Source: Flemingiibacterium sp045649205 (GTDB taxonomy: Bacteria; Bacillota; Clostridia; Oscillospirales; CAG-272). Taken from it: 5,459 nucleotides of DNA. The translations under genes were made by a program, and so were the position numbers. Under the pieces are notes generated by a model. The model was not told where the DNA came from and ran no database searches. It saw nothing but the letters and a program-made list of their open reading frames with translations. The stretch lies in assembly GCA_045649205.1 (NCBI GenBank), contig JAZRPJ010000211.1, forward strand, positions 1-5,459, in the 5' to 3' direction. Below, one piece after another: positions 1-5,459 of this stretch (position 1 is the stretch's first letter; each line of letters opens with the position of its first letter).

Positions 1-94
1 TTTCATTCATATCGCTGACGCTCATAATGCCGGCGGTGAGGGGACTCCTTCGTGAGAAGGGAAGATTTGCAGCGCTTATAAAGCCCCAATTTGA
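1..94. repeat. Left copy of a 94-base exact direct repeat (duplicated tlyA segment, probable assembly artefact)
   Basis: This stretch is identical, base for base, to 183-276, an offset of 182 bases. Read from base 3 it encodes SFISLTLIMPAVRGLLREKG and on through the IKPQFE motif of TlyA. Beyond the identical stretch the frame runs into adapter-derived sequence and stops at TAG 105-107. The two copies are not in the same reading frame, since 182 is not a multiple of 3. Because the DNA between the copies is a sequencing adapter, the duplication is best read as the same library fragment represented twice, not as a genomic tandem repeat. The last base, A94, can be assigned equally to the repeat or to the first base of the adapter. 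Confidence 0.95.
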
Positions 95-177
95 AGTCGG
101 ATCGTAGCCATGTCGTTCTGTGGGCCAAGGAGTTGGGAGCTCTAATTGTCTTCCTAAGCCCGCTTGGCCCCCGACTT
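94..177. other. DNBSEQ/MGI (BGISEQ) library adapter contamination with sample barcode
   Basis: The segment has the architecture of the MGI adapter as I know it: a 42-base arm (94-135, beginning AAGTCGGATCGTAGCCATGT and ending GCCAAGGAGTTG), a 10-base barcode (136-145, GGAGCTCTAA), and a 32-base arm (146-177, beginning TTGTCTTCCTAAG and ending CCGACTT). The total of 84 bases is exactly the expected length. I count three differences from the remembered adapter: G for A at 123, C for A at 159 and C for T at 170. The complementary ends (AAGTCGG and CCGACTT) and the inner GGGCCAAG/CTTGGCCC pair are the designed partly complementary arms of the adapter, so they are not a biological hairpin. The segment carries no gene and should be masked or removed. 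Confidence 0.94.
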
Positions 178-178
178 C

Positions 179-505
179 GATGTTTCATTCATATCGCTGA
201 CGCTCATAATGCCGGCGGTGAGGGGACTCCTTCGTGAGAAGGGAAGATTTGCAGCGCTTATAAAGCCCCAATTTGAGGCAGGACGGGCGAATATCGGTAA
301 GAATGGAATTGTAAAAAACTGTGACGTCCATGTGGAAGTAATAAATAAAGTCCTTGACTGCGGCGAGGCACTTGGGCTTCACTGCGCAGGACTTATAAAG
401 TCGCCTATCCTTGGCGGTGACGGAAACCGCGAATATTTAGCTGTATTCGGAAATGACGGCGGATTTGACAGAGGTCAGATTAAAGCCGTAGTTTATAAAG
501 ATTAA
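179..505 (+). CDS. tlyA: TlyA family rRNA (cytidine-2'-O)-methyltransferase, C-terminal part (5' end missing)
   Basis: TlyA-family enzymes transfer a methyl group from S-adenosylmethionine to ribose 2'-OH groups of rRNA; some members are also called haemolysins. Only the last 108 or so codons of a protein usually near 270 residues are present, so the N-terminal S4 RNA-binding domain and the SAM-binding half are absent. Visible family motifs are DVSFISL (from 179), IKPQFEAGR (Lys codon 263-265) and GNREY (Glu codon 431-433). By family knowledge these carry the Asp, second Lys and Glu of the K-D-K-E catalytic set; the first Lys would lie upstream. An open frame runs back to a TTG at 164, but 164-177 is adapter, so that start and its residues are spurious. 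The gene is cut by the artefact and I see no sign of natural decay. The stop at 503-505 lies 18 bases before nadK. Confidence 0.88.
   Translation, partial: DVSFISLTLIMPAVRGLLREKGRFAALIKPQFEAGRANIGKNGIVKNCDVHVEVINKVLDCGEALGLHCAGLIKSPILGGDGNREYLAVFGNDGGFDRGQIKAVVYKD
183..276. repeat. Right copy of the 94-base direct repeat (the genuine tlyA copy)
   Basis: This copy is identical to 1-94 and lies in the intact reading frame of tlyA, running on into the rest of that gene without interruption. It is therefore the real locus. The five bases before it (178-182, CGATG) fit the codon for the Asp of the DVSFISL motif. They mark the point where genomic sequence resumes after the adapter. Confidence 0.93.
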
Positions 506-508
506 CAT

Positions 509-515
509 AAGGTGG
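509..515 (+). promoter_or_regulatory. Ribosome binding site supporting the GTG start of nadK
   Basis: AAGGTGG lies 8 bases before GTG 524 and is a one-mismatch version of AAGGAGG. The next in-frame ATG is at codon 21 and has no comparable site, so the GTG start is preferred. Confidence 0.75.
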
Positions 516-523
516 TTTTTTAA

Positions 524-1363
524 GTGAAAACAGTGGGAATTTACCCAAGCCCCGACAATGACATAGACTTCCTCGGCTCATCCATGGTTATGGCAAAGCT
601 TGAAAATTGCCGGATACTGATGCCCGAGGAATACGGGGGACGGTTTGACTGCCGGGACGCTGTGGAGTTTGTAAACCGAGAAGTCTTTTTCAGCGAACCG
701 GACGTTGTCATAGTCCTTGGCGGCGACGGAACGATACTTCGTGTTGCACGAAACTGCGCCTTGACGGGAGTGCCGATTATCGGCATAAATCTTGGCAGGA
801 TCGGCTATATGGCGGAGCTGGAGCTTGACGAGCTTTCCATGCTCGATAGGCTTTTCACCGGGGATTTTCAGATTGAAAAGCGTATGCTTATTGAGGCAGA
901 GGTGGGCGGAGAGAAGCTGTTCGCACTCAATGAGGCGGTGCTCGGCGGCGATTCGGTATTCAGAATTGTTGAAATAGAGCTGTGGTGCGAAAAAAATAAG
1001 GTCAATAGGTACCGTGCCGACGGACTGATCGCCGCAACGCCTACCGGCTCAACGGCATATTCCATGTCCGCCGGAGGCTCGGTGGTGGACCCACGGCTTG
1101 AGGCGATCATGATAACTCCGATATGTTCCCATTCCCTTAATGCTACACCTCTTTTATTCTCTGCGGAGTCGGAGCTTATTATGAAAAATGTCACGTCCCG
1201 TGCGGAAAAGCTTTACTTAAACCTTGACGGCTGCGAAGTAAGGGAGCTTGCCTTTGGGGAAACGGTGGCGATTCGCCGTTCAGATAAAACAGTTTCATTT
1301 ATTCGCCTTAAGGACGGCACATTCTACGACGTTTTAAGACGGAAAATGGCAGATATACACTAA
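524..1363 (+). CDS. nadK: NAD kinase
   Basis: Cytosolic enzyme that phosphorylates NAD to NADP, the supply route for NADPH. The product has 279 residues, normal for bacterial NAD kinases. Motifs in order are GGDGT at 66-70 (nucleotide phosphate binding and catalysis), GINLGRIGY at 87-95, NEAVL at 136-140 (NAD contact), DG at 166-167, TPTGSTAYS at 172-180 followed by SAGG, and TPICSHSL at 198-205. The GTG start keeps the N-terminal strand KTVGIYPS typical of the family and has a good ribosome binding site. The TPICPHSL motif has Ser for Pro at 202, and the common AGGP motif is AGGS at 183-186; both look tolerable in an otherwise complete protein. It sits 18 bases after tlyA and 20 before argR, an arrangement seen in Clostridia. 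No regulatory site is visible. Confidence 0.96.
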   Translation: MKTVGIYPSPDNDIDFLGSSMVMAKLENCRILMPEEYGGRFDCRDAVEFVNREVFFSEPDVVIVLGGDGTILRVARNCALTGVPIIGINLGRIGYMAELELDELSMLDRLFTGDFQIEKRMLIEAEVGGEKLFALNEAVLGGDSVFRIVEIELWCEKNKVNRYRADGLIAATPTGSTAYSMSAGGSVVDPRLEAIMITPICSHSLNATPLLFSAESELIMKNVTSRAEKLYLNLDGCEVRELAFGETVAIRRSDKTVSFIRLKDGTFYDVLRRKMADIH

Positions 1364-1383
1364 AAAGGAAAGGATTCGGTAAA

Positions 1384-1845
1384 ATGAAATACAGCAGACA
1401 GGAAGAAATTATTGCCCTCATAAACGATTACGAAATCGAAACCCAGGAAGAACTTTCCGAAAAGCTGCGTGAGCGCGGTTACCGTGCTACCCAAGCTACA
1501 ATTTCCCGTGATATGCGGGAATTAAAGCTTGTGAAGGTGGCAGGCTCCGCAGGAAAATATAAATATGCCATGCCTTACCGGGAGGAGCATCTTTTAAGCT
1601 CCAAATTCCGCAACCTTCTCATTGATACAGTGGAAAAAATTGACCGTGCGGGAAATATCGTGGTCATTAAAACTATCTCCGGTATGGCGCAGGGCGCGGC
1701 GGCTGCTGTTGATTCCATGGGACGCTCCGATGTTGTGGGCAGCGTTGCCGGTGACGACACCATCATTATTGTCATGCGCACCAGCGATTCGGCACAGTCC
1801 CTTATGGACGAGCTTGATGCAATAACATCCGAACGCAGAAATTAA
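1384..1845 (+). CDS. argR: Arginine repressor ArgR/AhrC
   Basis: Transcription factor that senses L-arginine, forms hexamers and binds ARG-box operators to repress arginine biosynthesis and, in Firmicutes such as Bacillus (AhrC), to activate catabolism. The length of 153 residues is typical. Residues 1 to about 65 form the winged helix-turn-helix domain, with ATISRDMRELKLVKV (38-52) as the recognition-helix signature. Residues from about 75 form the oligomerisation and arginine-binding domain, with NIVVIKTISGMAQGAAAAVD (91-110) and GDDT at 123-126, the aspartates of which contact arginine in known members. The ATG start follows AAAGGA (1369-1374) by 9 bases. I see no convincing ARG box near it, so autoregulation is not evident. 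Its place just before recN is a widely conserved Firmicute gene order. Confidence 0.96.
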   Translation: MKYSRQEEIIALINDYEIETQEELSEKLRERGYRATQATISRDMRELKLVKVAGSAGKYKYAMPYREEHLLSSKFRNLLIDTVEKIDRAGNIVVIKTISGMAQGAAAAVDSMGRSDVVGSVAGDDTIIIVMRTSDSAQSLMDELDAITSERRN

Positions 1846-1863
1846 GAATAACAATCCCACAAA

Positions 1864-1873
1864 AAGGCGGTGA
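1864..1873 (+). promoter_or_regulatory. Ribosome binding site supporting the TTG start of recN
   Basis: The AAGGCGGTGA segment resembles the full anti-16S complement AAGGAGGTGA with one mismatch. The GGCGG core ends 7 bases before TTG 1878. No in-frame ATG lies nearby, and the TTG gives the N-terminus MLNSLHIENIAVI, which matches the start of other RecN proteins. Confidence 0.75.
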
Positions 1874-1877
1874 GTGG

Positions 1878-3572
1878 TTGCTAAATTCCCTTCATATCGA
1901 AAATATTGCGGTGATAAAATCCGTTGATATAGACTTTTTCGAAGGATTTACCGTGCTGACCGGTGAAACCGGTGCAGGTAAGTCAATAATTATAGACAGT
2001 ATAAATTTAATATGCGGCGCGAAGCCCTCGAAGGAGCTTATACGAAGCGGCGAGGATACTGCATCTGTATCCGCCCTGTTTTCGGATATCGGCGAGAGAT
2101 GTACGGAGGCGCTTTCGGAGCTTGGCATCACGCCTGACGAGGACGGAATGATATACCTTTCGCGGACGGTGAGCGAATCGGGCAAATCCACCGCCAAGAT
2201 AAACGGACGTACTGTGCCCGTGTCACTTCTTCGGGATGCGGCAAAGTACCTTATCGGCATCCACGGTCAGCACGACAATATGGCACTTCTTCAGGCGGAC
2301 AATCACATACTTTACCTTGATGAATTTGCCAAATCGGATGAGGTGTTGGCAAAATACCGGGAGAGCTACGGTAAGCTCTGCGAGCTTAATAAAAATATTG
2401 CCGACCTGCAGAGGGATGACCGCGAAAAAACACAGCGCCTTGAATTTTTAAAATACCACATAAAAGAAATAGAATCAGCAAAATTACGTGACGGCGAGGA
2501 AGAAAAATTAGAAGCAAAGCGCAAAAAGCTGCAGAATGCCGAGAAGATCGCCCAGCTTTCGGGGACGGTATACTCCCTGCTTTATGCCAACGAAAAGGGC
2601 AATTCCGCAGCCGATAAAATAAAGCGTGCCTACCGTTCCGTTGAGGCATTATGCCCCGTAATTCAAGGCGGCGACGATATGCTTTCACGGCTTGATTTCG
2701 CCATCTCCGAGCTTGAAGATATCGCAGAGGCGATTTATTCGCTCGGCGAAGAAGCAGGGGACGACCCCACTGCCGAGCTTGATCGGGTTGAGGGACGGCT
2801 TGAGGAAATATCGAAGCTGTGTCGGAAATACGGTGACTCGGTAGGGGAGGTTTTAGCCTATCTTGATAATGCAAAGGGCGAGCTTGAAAATATCGAAATG
2901 TCGGAAGAACGGCTCGCCGAGCTTACGGATGAGCGGAAAAAGCTGATGCCCATAATTGCGGCGGATGCGGCGGCTCTTACGAAGATTCGTGAGGCTGCGG
3001 CGAAGGCTCTCGGTGAACGGATCATATCCGAGCTTGCCTATCTCGATATGGGCGGCGTAGACTTTGCCGTCAGACTGTCGCCGCGGATGGCAGACGGTGA
3101 GATTCAATATACAAAAATGGGCGTGGAGGACGTGGAATTCCTCATATCCACCAACAAGGGTGAGCCGCTGAAGCCCCTCGCGAAAATCGCATCGGGCGGT
3201 GAGCTTTCGAGAATTATGCTCGCAATAAAGAGTGTTCTTTCCGAGGCGGATTCCCCGGGAACACTTATATTCGACGAGGTTGACACGGGTGTGTCGGGAA
3301 AGACCTCCCAGAAGATCGGCATAAAGCTCCGTGAGCTTGCAAAAAACGCCGAATGCCAGGTGCTGTCTGTAACTCATTCGGCACAGATCGGGGCTGTCGC
3401 AAAGAACCACTACCTCATCTCGAAGGCAGAGAACGACGGTCGCGTTTCAACAACCGTGCGCCCTCTCGAAAAAGAGGAGCGGATACGGGAGATTGCCCGT
3501 ATAATGGGCGGTATAAATATAACCGACAATCTTCTCGAAACGGCGAGAGAAATGATAGAAGAAAAAATTTAA
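1878..3572 (+). CDS. recN: DNA repair protein RecN
   Basis: SMC-like ATPase that gathers at DNA double-strand breaks and promotes recombinational repair with RecA; it acts on the nucleoid. The product of 564 residues is full length for the family. The N-terminal half of the ATPase head contains Walker A, GETGAGKS, at 29-36 within LTGETGAGKSIIIDSINL, and the conserved HGQHDN at 129-134. Residues from about 150 to 390 are rich in Lys, Glu and Leu, consistent with the antiparallel coiled-coil arm. The C-terminal half of the head has the ABC-type signature LAKIASGGELSRIMLAIK at 434-451, Walker B TLIFDEVDTGVSG at 462-474, and the switch histidine in SVTHSAQIGA at 497-506. All catalytic elements are intact. 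It follows argR by 32 bases. I see no recognisable LexA box upstream, though that site varies among Firmicutes. Confidence 0.97.
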   Translation: MLNSLHIENIAVIKSVDIDFFEGFTVLTGETGAGKSIIIDSINLICGAKPSKELIRSGEDTASVSALFSDIGERCTEALSELGITPDEDGMIYLSRTVSESGKSTAKINGRTVPVSLLRDAAKYLIGIHGQHDNMALLQADNHILYLDEFAKSDEVLAKYRESYGKLCELNKNIADLQRDDREKTQRLEFLKYHIKEIESAKLRDGEEEKLEAKRKKLQNAEKIAQLSGTVYSLLYANEKGNSAADKIKRAYRSVEALCPVIQGGDDMLSRLDFAISELEDIAEAIYSLGEEAGDDPTAELDRVEGRLEEISKLCRKYGDSVGEVLAYLDNAKGELENIEMSEERLAELTDERKKLMPIIAADAAALTKIREAAAKALGERIISELAYLDMGGVDFAVRLSPRMADGEIQYTKMGVEDVEFLISTNKGEPLKPLAKIASGGELSRIMLAIKSVLSEADSPGTLIFDEVDTGVSGKTSQKIGIKLRELAKNAECQVLSVTHSAQIGAVAKNHYLISKAENDGRVSTTVRPLEKEERIREIARIMGGINITDNLLETAREMIEEKI

Positions 3573-3600
3573 TTTTTATAAATCTTTTAAGGAGAAAAAA

Positions 3601-4809
3601 ATGAAACTTTACGAAGAACTTGTAGAGCGCGGACTTATCGCGCAGGTTACCGATGAGGAACACATAAGAGAGATGATAAACGAAGGTAAAGCCACCTTCT
3701 ATATCGGTTTTGACTGCACCGCAGATTCCCTTACTGCCGGTCATTTTATGGCGCTTACCCTTATGAAAAGACTACAGATGGCAGGCAATAAGCCTATCGC
3801 CCTTATCGGCGGCGGCACGACCATGATCGGCGACCCTTCCGGACGTACCGATATGAGAAAGATGCTCACCAAGGAAGATATCGACCACAATGCCGAGTGC
3901 TTCAAGCGTCAGATGGAGAAATTCATCGAATTTGGCGAGGGGAAGGCTATGATGGCCAACAATGCCGACTGGCTTTTGAACCTTAATTATGTGGAGCTTC
4001 TCCGTGAGGTTGGCGCCTGCTTCTCGGTCAACAATATGCTCCGTGCAAAGTGCTACGAAAACCGTATGGAAAAGGGCCTCTCCTTCCTCGAATTCAACTA
4101 CATGATCATGCAGTCCTATGACTTCTACTATATGTTCCAGAAGTACGGCTGTAACATGGAATTCGGCGGCGACGATCAGTGGTCCAATATGCTTGGCGGT
4201 ACCGAGCTTATCAGAAAGAAGCTTGGCAAGGATGCACACGCTATGACTATCACCCTTCTCACCGACTCCAACGGCAACAAGATGGGTAAGACCGCCGGCA
4301 ATGCAGTATGGCTTGATCCCAACAAGACCTCTCCTTTTGATTTCTTCCAGTACTGGAGAAATGTTGGCGATGCGGACGTAATCAAGTGCATCCGTATGCT
4401 CACCTTCCTGCCTATCGAAGAGATCAACGAAATGGCAAAGTGGGAAGGCGCAGAGCTTAACCGTGCAAAGGAAATCCTCGCTTACGAGCTTACAAATATG
4501 GTTCACGGCAAGGAAGAAGCGGACAAGGCTCTCGAGGCTGCAAAGGCAGTATTCGCAGGCGGCGGCTCCAGTGAAAATATGCCCACCACCGAGGTAGAGG
4601 CAGTTGACACCACTGTTGTTGACCTTCTCGTTGCAGGTAAGCTCGCTCCCTCAAAGGGCGAGGCTAAACGTCTTATTCAGCAGGGCGGTATCTCCGTTGA
4701 TGACGTTAAGGTTGAGCGCTTTGATGAAACCGTGGCTGCGGCAAAGCTTACCGAGGGTATAGTTATCAGAAAAGGTAAGAAGATATTCCATAAATTTATC
4801 GCAAAATAA
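3601..4809 (+). CDS. tyrS: Tyrosyl-tRNA synthetase
   Basis: Class I aminoacyl-tRNA synthetase that charges tRNA-Tyr with tyrosine in the cytosol. The length of 402 residues is normal. The Rossmann-fold catalytic domain holds Y34, D38 and T40 in YIGFDCT, aligning number for number with the Geobacillus stearothermophilus enzyme. It also holds QSYDF at 171-175, GGDDQWSNM at 189-197 (usually GGSDQWGN) and the KMSKS loop as KMGKT at 227-231. The C-terminal S4-type RNA-binding domain spans about 338-390 with PSKGEAKRLIQQGGISVDD. The HIGH motif reads TAGH at 45-48, so its first His is Thr. The ATG follows AAGGAG (3589-3594) by 6 bases. Codon choice leans more to AAG, AAC and TTC than in nadK or recN, which suggests high expression. 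The 28-base gap after recN leaves no room for a T-box leader. Confidence 0.97.
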   Translation: MKLYEELVERGLIAQVTDEEHIREMINEGKATFYIGFDCTADSLTAGHFMALTLMKRLQMAGNKPIALIGGGTTMIGDPSGRTDMRKMLTKEDIDHNAECFKRQMEKFIEFGEGKAMMANNADWLLNLNYVELLREVGACFSVNNMLRAKCYENRMEKGLSFLEFNYMIMQSYDFYYMFQKYGCNMEFGGDDQWSNMLGGTELIRKKLGKDAHAMTITLLTDSNGNKMGKTAGNAVWLDPNKTSPFDFFQYWRNVGDADVIKCIRMLTFLPIEEINEMAKWEGAELNRAKEILAYELTNMVHGKEEADKALEAAKAVFAGGGSSENMPTTEVEAVDTTVVDLLVAGKLAPSKGEAKRLIQQGGISVDDVKVERFDETVAAAKLTEGIVIRKGKKIFHKFIAK

Positions 4810-4865
4810 TCGCTGTCAGCATAGACTGATACTGTAAAGAAAAACACTGGCAAAGGAGAGCCTTC
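4810..4865. other. tyrS-murB intergenic gap
   Basis: This is the longest true gap in the window at 56 bases. It ends with a strong ribosome binding site, AAAGGAGAG at 4852-4860, 5 bases before the murB ATG. I see no stem followed by a T-run, so there is no intrinsic terminator, and no clear -35/-10 pair. Read-through from tyrS into murB is therefore plausible. Confidence 0.6.
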
Positions 4866-5459
4866 ATGAACTGCATCGCACCGGAAACAAAGCTGTCGGA
4901 GCTTGGAATTAAATATCTTAAGAGTGTATCTCTTTCAAGCTACACCAGCTTTTCTATCGGCGGTGAGGCTTCTCTTGCGGCGTTCCCTGCCTGTGAGAGT
5001 GAGGCGATTTCTCTCCTTTCCTATCTCCGAGAGGCGGATGTCCCCTATCTGATTCTCGGAAACGGCACAAATGTGCTTATTGCCGATAAGGGATTTGATG
5101 GGATTGCGGTTATCATGTCCGGCCTTCGGGGTATTTCGGTTGAGGGCGAGAAGATCCATGCCGAGTGCGGAGTGCCGCTTACGGGTCTCTCGCTGACGGC
5201 ACAGAAGAATTCTTTGTCAGGGCTTGAATTTGCCTACGGAATCCCGGGTACAGTGGGCGGCGGCGTTTACATGAACGCCGGAGCTTACGGCGGAGAGATG
5301 GCACAGGTGGTAACTCACACACGCTACTTCGACATGGTAACCGGTGATATCGGCGAATATCGTGGGGATGAGCACAAATTTGCCTATCGGCACAGTATAT
5401 ACGACGGCACAGGCAAAGTGATATTGTCCGCAGACCTTACCTTAAAGCCGGGGGACAGT
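4866..5459 (+). CDS. murB: UDP-N-acetylenolpyruvoylglucosamine reductase MurB (3' end beyond the window)
   Basis: FAD- and NADPH-dependent cytosolic enzyme that reduces UDP-GlcNAc-enolpyruvate to UDP-MurNAc, the second committed step of peptidoglycan synthesis. The frame is open from ATG 4866 to the last base, giving 198 codons of a protein usually near 300. Visible FAD-domain motifs are YTSFSIGGEA (26-35), LILGNGTNVLIAD (62-74, usually GNGSN), SGLEFAYGIPGTVGGGVYMN (118-137) followed by AGAYGGE, and FAYRHSIYDG (172-181). R175 in the last is the conserved YR.S arginine of the active site. The catalytic Ser and Glu of the C-terminal domain lie beyond the window. The start is well supported by AAAGGAGAG 5 bases upstream and by the usual short N-terminal extension before the YTSF motif. 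The gene is cut only by the window edge. Confidence 0.95.
   Translation, partial: MNCIAPETKLSELGIKYLKSVSLSSYTSFSIGGEASLAAFPACESEAISLLSYLREADVPYLILGNGTNVLIADKGFDGIAVIMSGLRGISVEGEKIHAECGVPLTGLSLTAQKNSLSGLEFAYGIPGTVGGGVYMNAGAYGGEMAQVVTHTRYFDMVTGDIGEYRGDEHKFAYRHSIYDGTGKVILSADLTLKPGDS

Noticed and set aside
93..178. Inverted repeat GAAGTCGG/CCGACTTC with an inner GGGCCAAG/CTTGGCCC pair, resembling a large hairpin, a terminator or terminal repeats of a small mobile element flanked by direct repeats
   Set aside because: The pairs are the designed complementary arms of the MGI adapter, and the flanking direct repeats are duplicated library sequence. There is no T-run and no transposase.
3..188. Antisense open frames across the left end (61 and 65 residues sharing a C-terminal sequence)
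   Set aside because: They are the reverse strand of the duplicated tlyA segment and, in part, of the adapter. The shared sequence comes from the direct repeat.
1..276. Two repeats separated by a unique spacer, as in a minimal CRISPR or retron-like array
   Set aside because: The repeat unit is 94 bases of tlyA coding sequence and the spacer is a sequencing adapter. There are no further repeats and no cas or reverse transcriptase genes.
1364..1383. Possible ARG box for ArgR autoregulation near argR
   Set aside because: The gap is only a 20-base ribosome binding region, and no TGAATA-type palindrome is present here or in the tlyA-nadK gap.
2386..3410. Antisense open frames of 162 and 185 residues inside recN
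   Set aside because: They overlap conserved RecN sequence including the ABC signature and Walker B regions, and show no family resemblance. They are shadows of GC-rich codons on the other strand.
3772..4506. A 244-residue antisense open frame inside tyrS
   Set aside because: It lies wholly within a clear tyrS reading frame with every catalytic motif. Its composition is that of a reverse-strand shadow, and it has no recognisable domain.
4810..4851. Possible terminator or promoter between tyrS and murB
   Set aside because: The CAGT/ACTG-like fragments pair too weakly, no U-tract follows, and no spaced -35/-10 elements stand out.

Overview
The window looks like ordinary chromosomal housekeeping DNA from a Firmicute, probably a member of class Clostridia. 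The evidence is the partial order tlyA-nadK-argR-recN, strong AGGAGG-type ribosome binding sites, GTG and TTG starts, balanced base composition, and a TyrRS and MurB of Firmicute type. Genus cannot be told from the sequence alone. All genes lie on the + strand with short gaps (18 to 56 bases), and I see no terminator, so one transcription unit is plausible.

Layout: bases 1-93 are a second copy of part of tlyA. Bases 94-177 match, base for base in length and with three mismatches, the library adapter used on DNBSEQ/MGI/BGISEQ instruments, including its 10-base sample barcode. Genuine sequence resumes at 178 with the C-terminal part of tlyA (rRNA 2'-O-methyltransferase). It continues with nadK (NAD kinase), argR (arginine-responsive regulator), recN (SMC-like DNA repair ATPase), tyrS (tyrosyl-tRNA synthetase) and the first 198 codons of murB (peptidoglycan precursor synthesis), which runs off the right edge.

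The striking structure at the left end, a 94-base direct repeat flanking an 84-base segment with inverted-repeat ends, resembles a mobile element or a repeat system. It is best explained as an untrimmed sequencing adapter joined into the assembly. The first 177 bases should not be interpreted biologically, and tlyA is truncated by this artefact rather than by biology.

The genes serve separate core processes: ribosome modification, cofactor supply, amino-acid regulation, DNA break repair, tRNA charging and cell-wall synthesis. Their proximity looks like conserved or local gene order rather than a pathway. I find no undescribed system here. The points worth a second look are the adapter artefact, the loss of the usual His in the TyrRS HIGH motif, tyrS rather than spoIVB/spo0A following recN, the lack of a T-box leader before tyrS, and two substitutions in conserved NadK motifs.
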